10,801 bases of DNA, taken from positions 1 to 10,801 of the forward strand of contig JALOMM010000036.1 of NCBI GenBank assembly GCA_025455535.1, in the 5' to 3' direction. Below are positions 1-6,078 of this stretch, in pieces (the stretch's first letter is position 1; every line of letters starts with the position of its first letter). The stretch comes from Bacteroidales bacterium (GTDB lineage: Bacteria > Bacteroidota > Bacteroidia > Bacteroidales > VadinHA17). The notes under the pieces are model-generated. The model was not told the origin of the DNA, did not search any database, and was given only the letters and a program-made list of their open reading frames with translations. The translations under genes were made by a program, and so were the position numbers.

Positions 1-120
1 CGGTCTCTTCAAAAACTCAAACAAAATCGCTAGGTTTTTGGCGAGTATCTCTCTCGCCTGTGTGCTACTACTTCATCATTAATTCAAAGAACTTTTCCCC
101 GTTTTCAAATCTTGGGGTGA
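1..120 (-). promoter_or_regulatory. Probable rRNA-operon leader with boxA-like element and hairpin
   Basis: No convincing gene lies here. Read on the minus strand, downstream of two tandem strong promoters, positions 93-83 give AGTTCTTTGAA, close to the boxA-type antitermination element seen in Bacteroidota rRNA leaders and spacers. About 25 nt further on, positions 58-40 form a clean hairpin with a 6-bp stem GGCGAG/CTCGCC and a 7-nt loop. The boxA-then-hairpin order is typical of rRNA leaders, where Nus factors load on the transcript. The 16S gene itself is not in the window, so the rRNA call is an inference. A leader for some other highly expressed minus-strand gene is the main alternative. 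Confidence 0.5.
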
Positions 121-182
121 CAAAGATACTGAACTTTTTCTCTCTACCAAACTTTTTTCAAAAGTTTCTTCACTTTTTTTAT
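121..182 (-). promoter_or_regulatory. Promoter P2, downstream member of a tandem pair firing out of the left edge
   Basis: On the minus strand there is a perfect Bacteroidota -7 element TATCTTTG (128-121) and a -33 TTTG (151-148), separated by exactly 19 nt. Directly upstream, 152-182 is strongly A-rich on the minus strand and resembles an UP element. It lies about 147 nt downstream of an almost identical promoter (P1), the usual tandem layout of rRNA promoters. Transcription would run leftward across the boxA-like element and off the window. Confidence 0.65.
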
Positions 183-246
183 TCCCCCGCTTTTCCGGGG
201 CAATTCCTCAAGTCCAATCTGTCAATCCTACTCTTTCAGGGAACAT

Positions 247-327
247 GCTTTTCTTCAAAAGCGGGTGCAAAGATATGCAATGATTTTAATAAAACAAATT
301 ATTGCAGTTTTTTTTTATTTTATTTTC
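247..327 (-). promoter_or_regulatory. Promoter P1, upstream member of a tandem rRNA-type pair
   Basis: The minus strand carries -7 TATCTTTG (275-268) and -33 TTTG (298-295) with a 19-nt spacer, the same design as P2. An A-tract on the minus strand (327-308) begins about 10 nt upstream of the -33 box and may act as an UP element. Just after the predicted start site, positions 262-247 make a perfect 6-bp hairpin (GCTTTT/AAAAGC, 4-nt loop), which would cap the 5' end of the transcript. The doubled promoter suggests a very highly transcribed unit, most likely rRNA. Confidence 0.65.
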
Positions 328-365
328 CCTGCCGCCCTATTTTCTCCTATATATTATATATGTAT

Positions 366-413
366 GGCAGGGAGCAGGGAAAAGGCAATAGGCAGTAGGC
401 AGTGGGCAATAGT
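366..413. repeat. Intergenic repeat family A, copy 1 (GGCAGTA/GGCAATA units)
   Basis: This purine-rich stretch is built from degenerate 7-mers such as GGCAATA, GGCAGTA and GGCAGTG, introduced by GGCAGGGAGCAG. The same opening and the same 7-mers recur in the same orientation at 2847-2924, on the other side of the TIR-TPR gene. It has no coding potential of note. From memory, such short-period intergenic repeats are common in genomes of uncultured Bacteroidota; their function is unknown. Confidence 0.7.
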
Positions 414-452
414 GTGGACCGCAGGACATTCCGGAGGGGAGAAAGGAGAATG

Positions 453-482
453 TGCGATTTGCGATTTGCGACTTGCGATTTT
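453..482. repeat. Intergenic repeat family B, copy 1 (TGCGATT period-7 repeat)
   Basis: About four tandem copies of a 7-bp unit (TGCGATT, one copy TGCGACT) are present. The same unit in the same orientation appears at 3060-3092 between the two tRNA genes, where it faces an inverted partner. Here no inverted partner is seen. There are no spacers, so this is not a CRISPR. Confidence 0.75.
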
Positions 483-490
483 TCAGACCC

Positions 491-553
491 TCAGTCTTTC
501 GACTTTATGGACTTTCGACTTTCGACCTTCAGACTTTCGACCTTCAGACTTTA
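491..553. repeat. Tandem repeat family C (15-bp unit GACTTTCGACCTTCA)
   Basis: Two exact head-to-tail copies of the 15-bp unit GACTTTCGACCTTCA (517-531 and 532-546) are followed by a partial third (547-552) and preceded by degenerate GACTTTC units from about 494. The array ends 12 nt before the stop codon of the minus-strand TIR-TPR gene, so it lies in the 3' untranslated part of that transcript. No hairpin-plus-U-tract terminator is evident here. Confidence 0.75.
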
Positions 554-564
554 CTAGGCCCTGG

Positions 565-2766
565 CTACTGTTCGCGATATCCCTCCGGAAGGTTGAGACT
601 GCTCACTATTTCCTTAAACCGGGGATCATCTCTTAAGAGCCTGAGATTATAATCATATCTTATCCAGGGAATGAAATCCTGCCTCATCCTGTAGGCCTCC
701 TCCAGGTAATAGATGGCCTTTCCCTTATCTCCCAGCGCGGCGTAAACCTCGGCAAGTCCCCATACGTTCCATGAGTGCAGATTCTTCTCCATACCTGATG
801 CAACCTGAAGCGCCTTCTCTTTCTGGCCTGCCCTGGCATATGTAACTCCAAGCCCTACGACAAAAGAACTGTCAATCGCAAGTCCCTTATTATGAGTTTC
901 GATGGCTTCCGAATACTTGCCAATCTCAGCTAATGCCGACCCTTTCACAAAATAAGCCATAGTATAGTTGGGATCTATCTGGAGGGTTTTATCTGCTTCG
1001 GGGATAGCCTCCTCATTATGACCCATCCACAGGTAGAGCCAGGCCAGGTAACCCTGCATCAGCGGATCGGTGGGGTCTATCTCAATGGCTTTCCTCATGG
1101 CTTTTGTCGCCCCGTCAAGATTTCCCGAGAGGGTAAGAAACCATCCGTAATGTGTATAGGCTGTTGAACTGTTGTGGTTCAGTTCCATTGCACGTTCTAA
1201 GTGATATCCGGCCCTGGCGAAATCCCATTCGGTGTACAGGTATCTTGTTGCAAGAACTACATGGGCATCAGCCAGGGTAGAATCGAGCTCAAGAGCCTTC
1301 ATAGCGTAAGCCTTCGCCCTGCTGGCGGCTTCCGCCCCCAGGCCTGCGGCATGACCGCCTTCGGTATATCCTATGGCAAGTTTAAGATAAGGAAGGGGAT
1401 TGGCCGGATCAAGAGCTATGGCATCATTAAGATACCTGATACCCATCTCGAATCCTTCCGGTGTTAACTGACTCATATAATACTCGCCCCGTGCACAGGC
1501 TTTAATTAGCTCGGGATCCACAATCTTCTTTCCTGAGATAAACGCCTCCTCCTGAGCTGAAGGTTTCACCTTTATGCCATCGAGGATATGGTTAAGTATT
1601 TCAGGGTATATGCTTGCCAGCTCCTTCCAGGGCAGGTTAAAGGAAGAACTCCAGACATACCTCTCTTCCGGAAATGCTTCCACAAGCCGTATTTCAACGC
1701 GAAGATTATCTTCGGTACCCTTGACCGATGATTCAACAATATGGCTGACGCTGAGCTTTCTGGCAATCTGCCTGACTGACTCTTCGCTGTTGCTGAACTG
1801 CATTGTCGACTGTCTGGGTCGTACAATCAGACCACCTATGGCGTTTAAAGGACCTATAATGTCATCATGGATTGTCATGGGGATCCAGGCAAGCTCAGGG
1901 TTGCCGGTGAGGTTGGTGACAGGCAGGATAGCTATTGCTTTTCCTGCCTTGCCTCCTCCGGCGGTTTCGGTTTTCGACTTGTTGAGCCATCCCGGATAGA
2001 TGAACAGCAGGATTGCCAGGGCGGCCGCAGTCAGCAAGGGCAGAATGAAGGACCTCGACCAGACAGCTTTGCCCCGGACAGGCACCTGCCCAACGAAACG
2101 CTTACGTGCTTCTGCGTGATCCGCCTGCTCTCTTGTCTGATAAGTTCTGGTTGCTCTCTTCTTTTCGTCAGGATGGAGGCTGTAGATTATCTCCTTTACC
2201 GTATTGGCCACCTTGTTGATCTGATCGCGATAAAAAGTCCTGTGCAGGTTCTTGTCAGGATTGTCAGACGGTGTAAGCGGGCGGTTCACTCCGGAGGCAC
2301 TGTAGATGAAGTCGATGGAACGCAGCCTGCTTGCTGTCTCCTTTTCAATAAGCTCAGTGTCGGACGGATCCAGGTCATGTATCCTGACCGGGATAATCCT
2401 GCTGCAGACGTTTCCGCTTGCCAGTCTAATGTCTCTTCCCAGCTGATCTCCGGCCGCCAGCCTGTTGAATGCGACAAACTCGTTCTGCCAGGCAAAGCTT
2501 TTCGGGTCACAGTATGTCTGAGAGATCACCGGAATAAAAATCAGTGATCTAAGCTTTGCCTCCAGGCTTTTATCCACATTATGGATCTCAAGCAGCCCGT
2601 CGGAAGGATTTTCATCAAAATAAATTGAGACATCTTCCTTGAAAGTTGCGTCAAGTTCTCTTTTCAGATTATCGACGAACTCAGTGACCCAGCCGTCATA
2701 TTTATTGTCCTTCTGACGATAGCTTATGAAGATGTCATACTCGTAACCAGGGATAATGCTTGCCAT
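565..2766 (-). CDS. Membrane-anchored TIR domain / TolB-like / TPR-repeat protein
   Basis: The 733-residue protein starts with a TIR domain (about 8-190): YDIFISYR at strand A, then SIYFDE, then IPVISQTYCD and a C86/W93/E96 pattern matching the conserved WCxxE-type region of bacterial TIR domains, where the Glu is catalytic in NAD-cleaving members. A single hydrophobic segment (about 240-260) probably crosses the inner membrane, leaving the TIR domain cytoplasmic. Residues 277-395 (AIAILPVTNLTGNPEL onward) resemble the TolB/FlgO-like N-terminal region found in CadC- and adenylate-cyclase-associated TPR proteins. From 425 to 720 there are several TPR units (for example ALDPANP, EIDPTDP, QIDPNYT). 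The start ATG at 2766 sits about 40 nt below a good promoter. The gene stands alone. The domains suggest signalling or defence by NAD cleavage or scaffolding, but the target is unknown. Confidence 0.85.
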   Translation of the reverse strand: MASIIPGYEYDIFISYRQKDNKYDGWVTEFVDNLKRELDATFKEDVSIYFDENPSDGLLEIHNVDKSLEAKLRSLIFIPVISQTYCDPKSFAWQNEFVAFNRLAAGDQLGRDIRLASGNVCSRIIPVRIHDLDPSDTELIEKETASRLRSIDFIYSASGVNRPLTPSDNPDKNLHRTFYRDQINKVANTVKEIIYSLHPDEKKRATRTYQTREQADHAEARKRFVGQVPVRGKAVWSRSFILPLLTAAALAILLFIYPGWLNKSKTETAGGGKAGKAIAILPVTNLTGNPELAWIPMTIHDDIIGPLNAIGGLIVRPRQSTMQFSNSEESVRQIARKLSVSHIVESSVKGTEDNLRVEIRLVEAFPEERYVWSSSFNLPWKELASIYPEILNHILDGIKVKPSAQEEAFISGKKIVDPELIKACARGEYYMSQLTPEGFEMGIRYLNDAIALDPANPLPYLKLAIGYTEGGHAAGLGAEAASRAKAYAMKALELDSTLADAHVVLATRYLYTEWDFARAGYHLERAMELNHNSSTAYTHYGWFLTLSGNLDGATKAMRKAIEIDPTDPLMQGYLAWLYLWMGHNEEAIPEADKTLQIDPNYTMAYFVKGSALAEIGKYSEAIETHNKGLAIDSSFVVGLGVTYARAGQKEKALQVASGMEKNLHSWNVWGLAEVYAALGDKGKAIYYLEEAYRMRQDFIPWIRYDYNLRLLRDDPRFKEIVSSLNLPEGYREQ

Positions 2767-2813
2767 GGTATATATTCAATTAATTAATTTTCCCGTACAG
2801 TCTGAATATCAAT

Positions 2814-2844
2814 CAAATTTAAGCTATTAATCAATTAAAGTCAA
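2814..2844 (-). promoter_or_regulatory. Promoter of the TIR-TPR gene
   Basis: On the minus strand there is -7 TAAATTTG (2821-2814) and -33 TTG (2844-2842) with a 20-nt spacer, matching the Bacteroidota sigma consensus. The predicted start site near 2807 leaves a leader of about 40 nt before the ATG at 2766. The region is AT-rich. No second promoter or operator palindrome is seen. Confidence 0.6.
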
Positions 2845-2846
2845 GC

Positions 2847-2924
2847 GGGGGCATGGGGCAAGGAGCAAGGGGCAGGGAGCAGAGGGCATGGGGAAAGGCA
2901 GTAGGCAGTAGACAATAGGCAATA
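2847..2924. repeat. Intergenic repeat family A, copy 2
   Basis: A G-rich stretch of GGGGCA/AGGAGCA/GGCAGGGAGCAG units is followed by GGCAGTA, GGCAGTA, GACAATA and GGCAATA 7-mers. It matches copy 1 (366-413) in content, order and orientation but is longer. It starts just upstream of the -33 box of the TIR-TPR promoter. Together the two copies bracket the TIR-TPR gene. Confidence 0.7.
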
Positions 2925-2945
2925 CTACCAACTGACTACCGGGAT

Positions 2946-2978
2946 AAAAAAAAGAGCCCTCATTGCTGAAGACTCTTT
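2946..2978 (-). terminator. Intrinsic terminator of the tRNA-Ile/tRNA-Ala operon
   Basis: Read on the minus strand, immediately after tRNA-Ala, AAAGAGTC pairs with GGCTCTTT (8 bp, one wobble) around a 12-nt loop, followed by a run of U residues (minus-strand T at 2953-2946). Its position 2 nt past the tRNA 3' end fits termination of the tRNA transcript. Confidence 0.75.
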
Positions 2979-2979
2979 G

Positions 2980-3053
2980 TGGAGAATAAGGGAGTCGAAC
3001 CCTTGACCCCCTGCGTGCAAGGCAGGTGCTCTGGCCAACTGAGCTAATTCCCC
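2980..3053 (-). tRNA. tRNA-Ala (anticodon TGC)
   Basis: A 74-nt cloverleaf can be folded by eye. The acceptor stem GGGGAAT pairs with ATTCTCC and includes G3:U70, the alanine identity element. The D arm is GCTC/GAGC. The anticodon stem CCTGC/GCAGG encloses loop CTTGCAC (anticodon TGC), and the T arm AAGGG-TTCGACT-CCCTT follows. The discriminator is A and the 3' CCA is not encoded. It is the second gene of the pair, downstream of tRNA-Ile, and is followed at once by a terminator. Confidence 0.96.
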
Positions 3054-3059
3054 GATGTA

Positions 3060-3127
3060 ATTTGCGATTTGCGATTTGCGATTTGCGATTTATTTAAATC
3101 GTCAATCGAAAATCGAAAATCGAAAAT
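3060..3127. repeat. Family B repeat, copy 2, as a long imperfect inverted repeat between two tRNA genes
   Basis: The left arm (3060-3092) is a tandem array of the 7-mer TTGCGAT. The right arm (3095-3127) is an array of CGAAAAT units, near its reverse complement. By hand, 28 of 33 positions pair around a 2-nt loop (3093-3094), with mismatches recurring every 7 nt. In the tRNA-Ile/Ala precursor this would form one long stem-loop filling almost the whole spacer between the two tRNAs. It may influence processing or simply be an inserted repeat. Confidence 0.8.
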
Positions 3128-3132
3128 CCCGG

Positions 3133-3206
3133 TAGTCCCACCCAGAGTTGAACTGGGGACCTCTACATTATCAGTGTAGCGCTCTAACCAACTGAGCTAT
3201 GGGACT
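3133..3206 (-). tRNA. tRNA-Ile (anticodon GAT)
   Basis: A 74-nt cloverleaf is clear. The acceptor stem AGTCCCA/TGGGACT is perfect. The D arm is GCTC/GAGC. The anticodon stem CTACA/TGTAG encloses loop CTGATAA (anticodon GAT), and the T arm CCCAG-TTCAACT-CTGGG follows. The discriminator is A, followed by CCG rather than CCA, so CCA must be added after transcription. It is the first gene of a tRNA-Ile/tRNA-Ala transcript. In most Bacteroidota this pair sits inside the 16S-23S spacer; no rRNA is visible around it here. Confidence 0.96.
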
Positions 3207-3259
3207 GATAAGCGCACACTATAAAGAACATCCAATGATTTATTAATCATTTGGGGTGG

Positions 3260-3290
3260 CAAAATTAATGGTTACAATTTAACATGCAAA
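3260..3290 (-). promoter_or_regulatory. Promoter of the tRNA-Ile/tRNA-Ala operon
   Basis: On the minus strand -7 TAATTTTG (3267-3260) and -33 TTTG (3290-3287) are separated by 19 nt, a full match to the Bacteroidota consensus. The predicted start near 3253 gives a leader of about 47 nt before tRNA-Ile. This shows that the pair has its own promoter and need not be transcribed as part of an rRNA operon. Confidence 0.65.
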
Positions 3291-3436
3291 ATATTTTCGA
3301 AATTATTTTATCAGTCCCGTCTGCCGCACACCTCATCAACACTTCAAAACCATTACCCGGGGATGAGCCAGAGGCAATTATGAAAATGTCTGACCTTAAT
3401 AAAAAATAAATTAAATTCGCATCATCGATTTCCCTC

Positions 3437-4171
3437 ATGGCCAACCTTGTAATCATACCTACATATAATGAGAAGGAGAATATCGCCCGGCTTGTGGAAG
3501 CCATATCCTCCCTCCCCGTTCCGTTCGACATACTTGTCATTGATGACAATTCACCTGACGGTACCGGCACGCTGGTAAAGGAGATGATGCCTGCCTTCCC
3601 GAACCTGCACCTTGTTGAACGACCCGGTAAGATGGGCCTTGGCAGGGCCTATATTGCAGGCTTCGACTGGGCTCTGCAGCGTGACTACAAGTATATCTTC
3701 GAGATGGATGCCGACTTCTCGCATAACCCCGATGACCTTGTCAGGCTCTTTGAGGCTTGTGACCGTGACGGCGCTGACCTTGCCATCGGGTCAAGGTACA
3801 TCTCTGGTGTCAACGTCGTCAACTGGCCGCTGGGAAGGGTACTGATGTCGTATATCGCATCAATATATGTAAGGGTAATAACCGGCATGCACATCAAGGA
3901 TACCACGGCAGGCTTCAAATGCTACCGCCGTGAGGTACTCAGAAGCATCAACCCCGGTCATATCAAATCGGTAGGGTACGGATTTCAGATAGAAATGAAG
4001 TTTACTGCCTGGATCCTGGGCTACAGGATAGTGGAAATTCCTATCATTTTCACTGACCGGAAGGAAGGTACATCGAAGATGACAGGAGGGATCTTCAATG
4101 AGGCACTCTGGGGAGTGCTGCGAATGAAGATCATCAGCCTCTTCCGCAAGCCCCGGAGGGTAAAGGAGTAA
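3437..4171 (+). CDS. Polyprenol-phosphate mannosyltransferase-like GT2 glycosyltransferase
   Basis: This 244-residue GT-A family 2 enzyme most resembles dolichol/polyprenol-phosphate mannose synthase (DPM1-like), which moves mannose from GDP-mannose onto a lipid phosphate at the inner membrane's cytoplasmic face. Visible motifs are PTYNEKEN (8-15), DDNSPDGTG (36-44), the metal-binding DADFSHNP (91-98), GSRYISG (118-124) and KMTGGIFNEA (214-223). There is no C-terminal membrane domain, so it is the short soluble form; the basic tail (RKPRRVKE) may help it sit on the membrane. It is the first gene of a likely operon, 27 nt before the dihydroorotase gene. A weak -7-like TAAATTCG lies at 3412-3419, without a clear -33 box. 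The exact donor sugar and acceptor cannot be read from the sequence. Confidence 0.88.
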   Translation: MANLVIIPTYNEKENIARLVEAISSLPVPFDILVIDDNSPDGTGTLVKEMMPAFPNLHLVERPGKMGLGRAYIAGFDWALQRDYKYIFEMDADFSHNPDDLVRLFEACDRDGADLAIGSRYISGVNVVNWPLGRVLMSYIASIYVRVITGMHIKDTTAGFKCYRREVLRSINPGHIKSVGYGFQIEMKFTAWILGYRIVEIPIIFTDRKEGTSKMTGGIFNEALWGVLRMKIISLFRKPRRVKE

Positions 4172-4198
4172 CAGGGGCAACAGCCAAACAGCAATAAT

Positions 4199-5542
4199 AT
4201 GAACCAGATCCTGATCAGAAACGCAGTTCTGATAAATGAAGAGAATAGAAAAGAGGCTGACCTTCTTATCTCCGGAGACACGATAGCTGGCATCTACCCT
4301 CCCGGCGAGGCTCCTGCAGCCAGTGATGTTCAGGTAATCGATGCGACAGGACTGTGGCTTCTTCCAGGGATCATTGATGATCATGTCCACTTCAGGGAGC
4401 CCGGGCTGACGCATAAGGCCGATATTGCCAGTGAGAGCGCCGCAGCCGCCGCCGGAGGGGTGACTTCCTTCATGGAGATGCCGAACACTGTCCCTCAGAC
4501 TGTTTCACTTTCAGAGTGGGAGAATAAGAACAGGCTTGCCGCTGAAAGGTCAGTAATCAACTATTCTTTTTATATCGGCGCCACTGACAGCAACGCCGGA
4601 GAACTGGCAAAGGCCGATCCGGCCAGAGTGCCGGGGTTCAAGCTGTTCCTCGGGGCATCGACGGGCAATATGCTGATTGAGAACGAAGAGTCTCTTGACA
4701 GAATATTCAGCATAAGGAAACTGCCGGTGGCTTGCCATTGTGAAGACGAACAGATCATACGAAGGAATATGGCAGCCTACAGGGAGGAGTACGGTGATGA
4801 CATTGATCCCTCATACCATCCCCTGATACGAAGCCGTGAGGCATGCTATGCCTCTTCCTCATCTGCCGTTGCACGCGCAAAGAGGTGCGGCACGAAGCTT
4901 CACCTTCTGCACCTTTCAACCGCCGAGGAGACAGGGTTGCTGACACCGGGCCATGACCCCTCTGTGAAACACATTATAGGAGAGGTTTGCGTTCACCACC
5001 TGTGGTTCGATGATTCCTTCTATGCTGAGAAGGGGAACCTCATAAAATGGAACCCTGCGATCAGGAAGGCCTCTGACCGCGAGGCCCTCGTCAGGGCAGT
5101 AAGTGAAGGAAAGATAGATATCATCGCCACCGACCATGCTCCGCATACCCTGGCAGAAAAATCGGAACCATATTTCAGGGCACCTTCAGGAGCCCCCATA
5201 ATTCAGCACTCACTCGTGATGATGCTCGAGCTGTGCCACAGAGGCCTGTTTACCCCTGAACTCGTAGTAAGGAAAATGTGTCATAATCCGGCAGTTGTCT
5301 TCAGTATCAGCAGGAGAGGCTTCATCAGGCCGGGATATAAAGCCGACATGGTGCTGGTAAATCCGGATTCGCCGTGGACAGTAGCCAAAGACAATATATT
5401 ATACAAGTGCGGCTGGTCTCCGCTGGAGGGGACGACATTCAGAAGCAGGGTGGTGACAACGATAGTCAACGGCACACCGGTAGTGCAGCATGGCGTTCTG
5501 ACAGGCAGCAGATCAGGTGAGATGCTCATTTTTGAAAGATAA
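4199..5542 (+). CDS. pyrC: Dihydroorotase, class I
   Basis: This 447-residue amidohydrolase is full length for a class I dihydroorotase, which interconverts N-carbamoyl-aspartate and dihydroorotate in pyrimidine synthesis. The metal-centre residues are visible: H62 and H64 in DHVHFREPG, the candidate bridging K148 in GFKLFLGAS, H180 in CHCEDE, H238 in LHLS and D312 in TDHAPH. The MPNT motif (94-97) is also present. The beta-sandwich domain is built from the N-terminal 50 residues and the C-terminal part after about 375 (GYKADMVLVNPD). Allantoinase and hydantoinase are related alternatives, but HFREPG and MPNT favour dihydroorotase. It follows the GT2 gene by 27 nt and precedes a lipoprotein gene by 14 nt, so the three are probably cotranscribed. 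Confidence 0.92.
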   Translation: MNQILIRNAVLINEENRKEADLLISGDTIAGIYPPGEAPAASDVQVIDATGLWLLPGIIDDHVHFREPGLTHKADIASESAAAAAGGVTSFMEMPNTVPQTVSLSEWENKNRLAAERSVINYSFYIGATDSNAGELAKADPARVPGFKLFLGASTGNMLIENEESLDRIFSIRKLPVACHCEDEQIIRRNMAAYREEYGDDIDPSYHPLIRSREACYASSSSAVARAKRCGTKLHLLHLSTAEETGLLTPGHDPSVKHIIGEVCVHHLWFDDSFYAEKGNLIKWNPAIRKASDREALVRAVSEGKIDIIATDHAPHTLAEKSEPYFRAPSGAPIIQHSLVMMLELCHRGLFTPELVVRKMCHNPAVVFSISRRGFIRPGYKADMVLVNPDSPWTVAKDNILYKCGWSPLEGTTFRSRVVTTIVNGTPVVQHGVLTGSRSGEMLIFER

Positions 5543-5556
5543 AAACGGGTCCGGGT

Positions 5557-6063
5557 ATGAAAACCGCAATTACAGCCATCATTATTGCCGCATTGATTGT
5601 TTCGTGCAAAGGGCAGAAACCCGATGCAGGAGAAAAACCGGCGGCCGGAACAGGGAGCGCCCCGGAAGGAGCGGTTATCATAGCCCGTGACATTGTAACT
5701 GAGGTAATCGTCAGACCTGATCCCGATGGTGACCCCTGGGAGACTGAGAAGGTAATGGGCTACCAGGGAGAAGCAATGATCAACAGCATCTTTGACCGTA
5801 TCTACAACGGCTCACTTACAGTATATGATTATCATACCGGCGAGACTCTTTCAGCGGATGACATAAGGAAGACAGAGAAGGAGTTCGATGATGACCGTTC
5901 CAGGATCGGGAAGCTGTCATTCACGGAGGACTGGTTTTACTACCCTGCCTATAACCGGCTGGAGAAAGTCACAAAATCTGTGGTATTCGGCTATGAACTC
6001 TACAATAACCAGGGCAAGGTTTATGCCTACAGGGCGGCATTCCAGGCCAGACTGGTGGAATAG
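5557..6063 (+). CDS. Small lipoprotein of unknown function
   Basis: The 168-residue protein has a lipoprotein signal peptide: MK, a hydrophobic stretch, then a lipobox ending IVSC with the lipidated Cys at 17. A flexible Ala/Gly/Pro/Lys-rich linker (18-38) follows, then a compact charged domain (39-168) with FDRIYNGSLTVYDYHTGE (79-96) and FTEDWFYYP (122-130). The mature protein is probably attached to a periplasmic face of the inner or outer membrane; no acidic surface-export signal follows the Cys. I do not recognise the family with certainty. The order of motifs faintly recalls GldN/PorN-type proteins of the type IX secretion machinery, but this is a weak impression. It is the last gene of the GT2-pyrC unit and converges on the aspartokinase gene with 15 nt between stops; no terminator is visible in the gap. 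Confidence 0.8.
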   Translation: MKTAITAIIIAALIVSCKGQKPDAGEKPAAGTGSAPEGAVIIARDIVTEVIVRPDPDGDPWETEKVMGYQGEAMINSIFDRIYNGSLTVYDYHTGETLSADDIRKTEKEFDDDRSRIGKLSFTEDWFYYPAYNRLEKVTKSVVFGYELYNNQGKVYAYRAAFQARLVE

Positions 6064-6078
6064 CTGCAGACATCGTCT

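Noticed and set aside
185..200. GC hairpin CCCCG/CGGGG as a terminator
   Set aside because: No U-tract follows on either strand; it lies between the two tandem promoters and is more likely part of the leader.
453..552. CRISPR-like array
   Set aside because: The units are 7-15 bp and contiguous, with no unique spacers and no cas genes nearby.
60..652. Overlapping plus-strand open frames of 66-123 codons at the left end
   Set aside because: They run through AT-rich promoter sequence and short tandem repeats, the translations are low-complexity and unlike any known protein, and two frames overlap each other.
1867..2547. 226-codon plus-strand frame opposite the TIR-TPR gene
   Set aside because: It is antisense to a well-supported domain protein, is Cys-rich with no recognisable domain, and has no promoter of its own.
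3860..4414. 184-codon minus-strand frame across the GT2-pyrC junction
   Set aside because: It is antisense to two well-supported genes and resembles no protein family.
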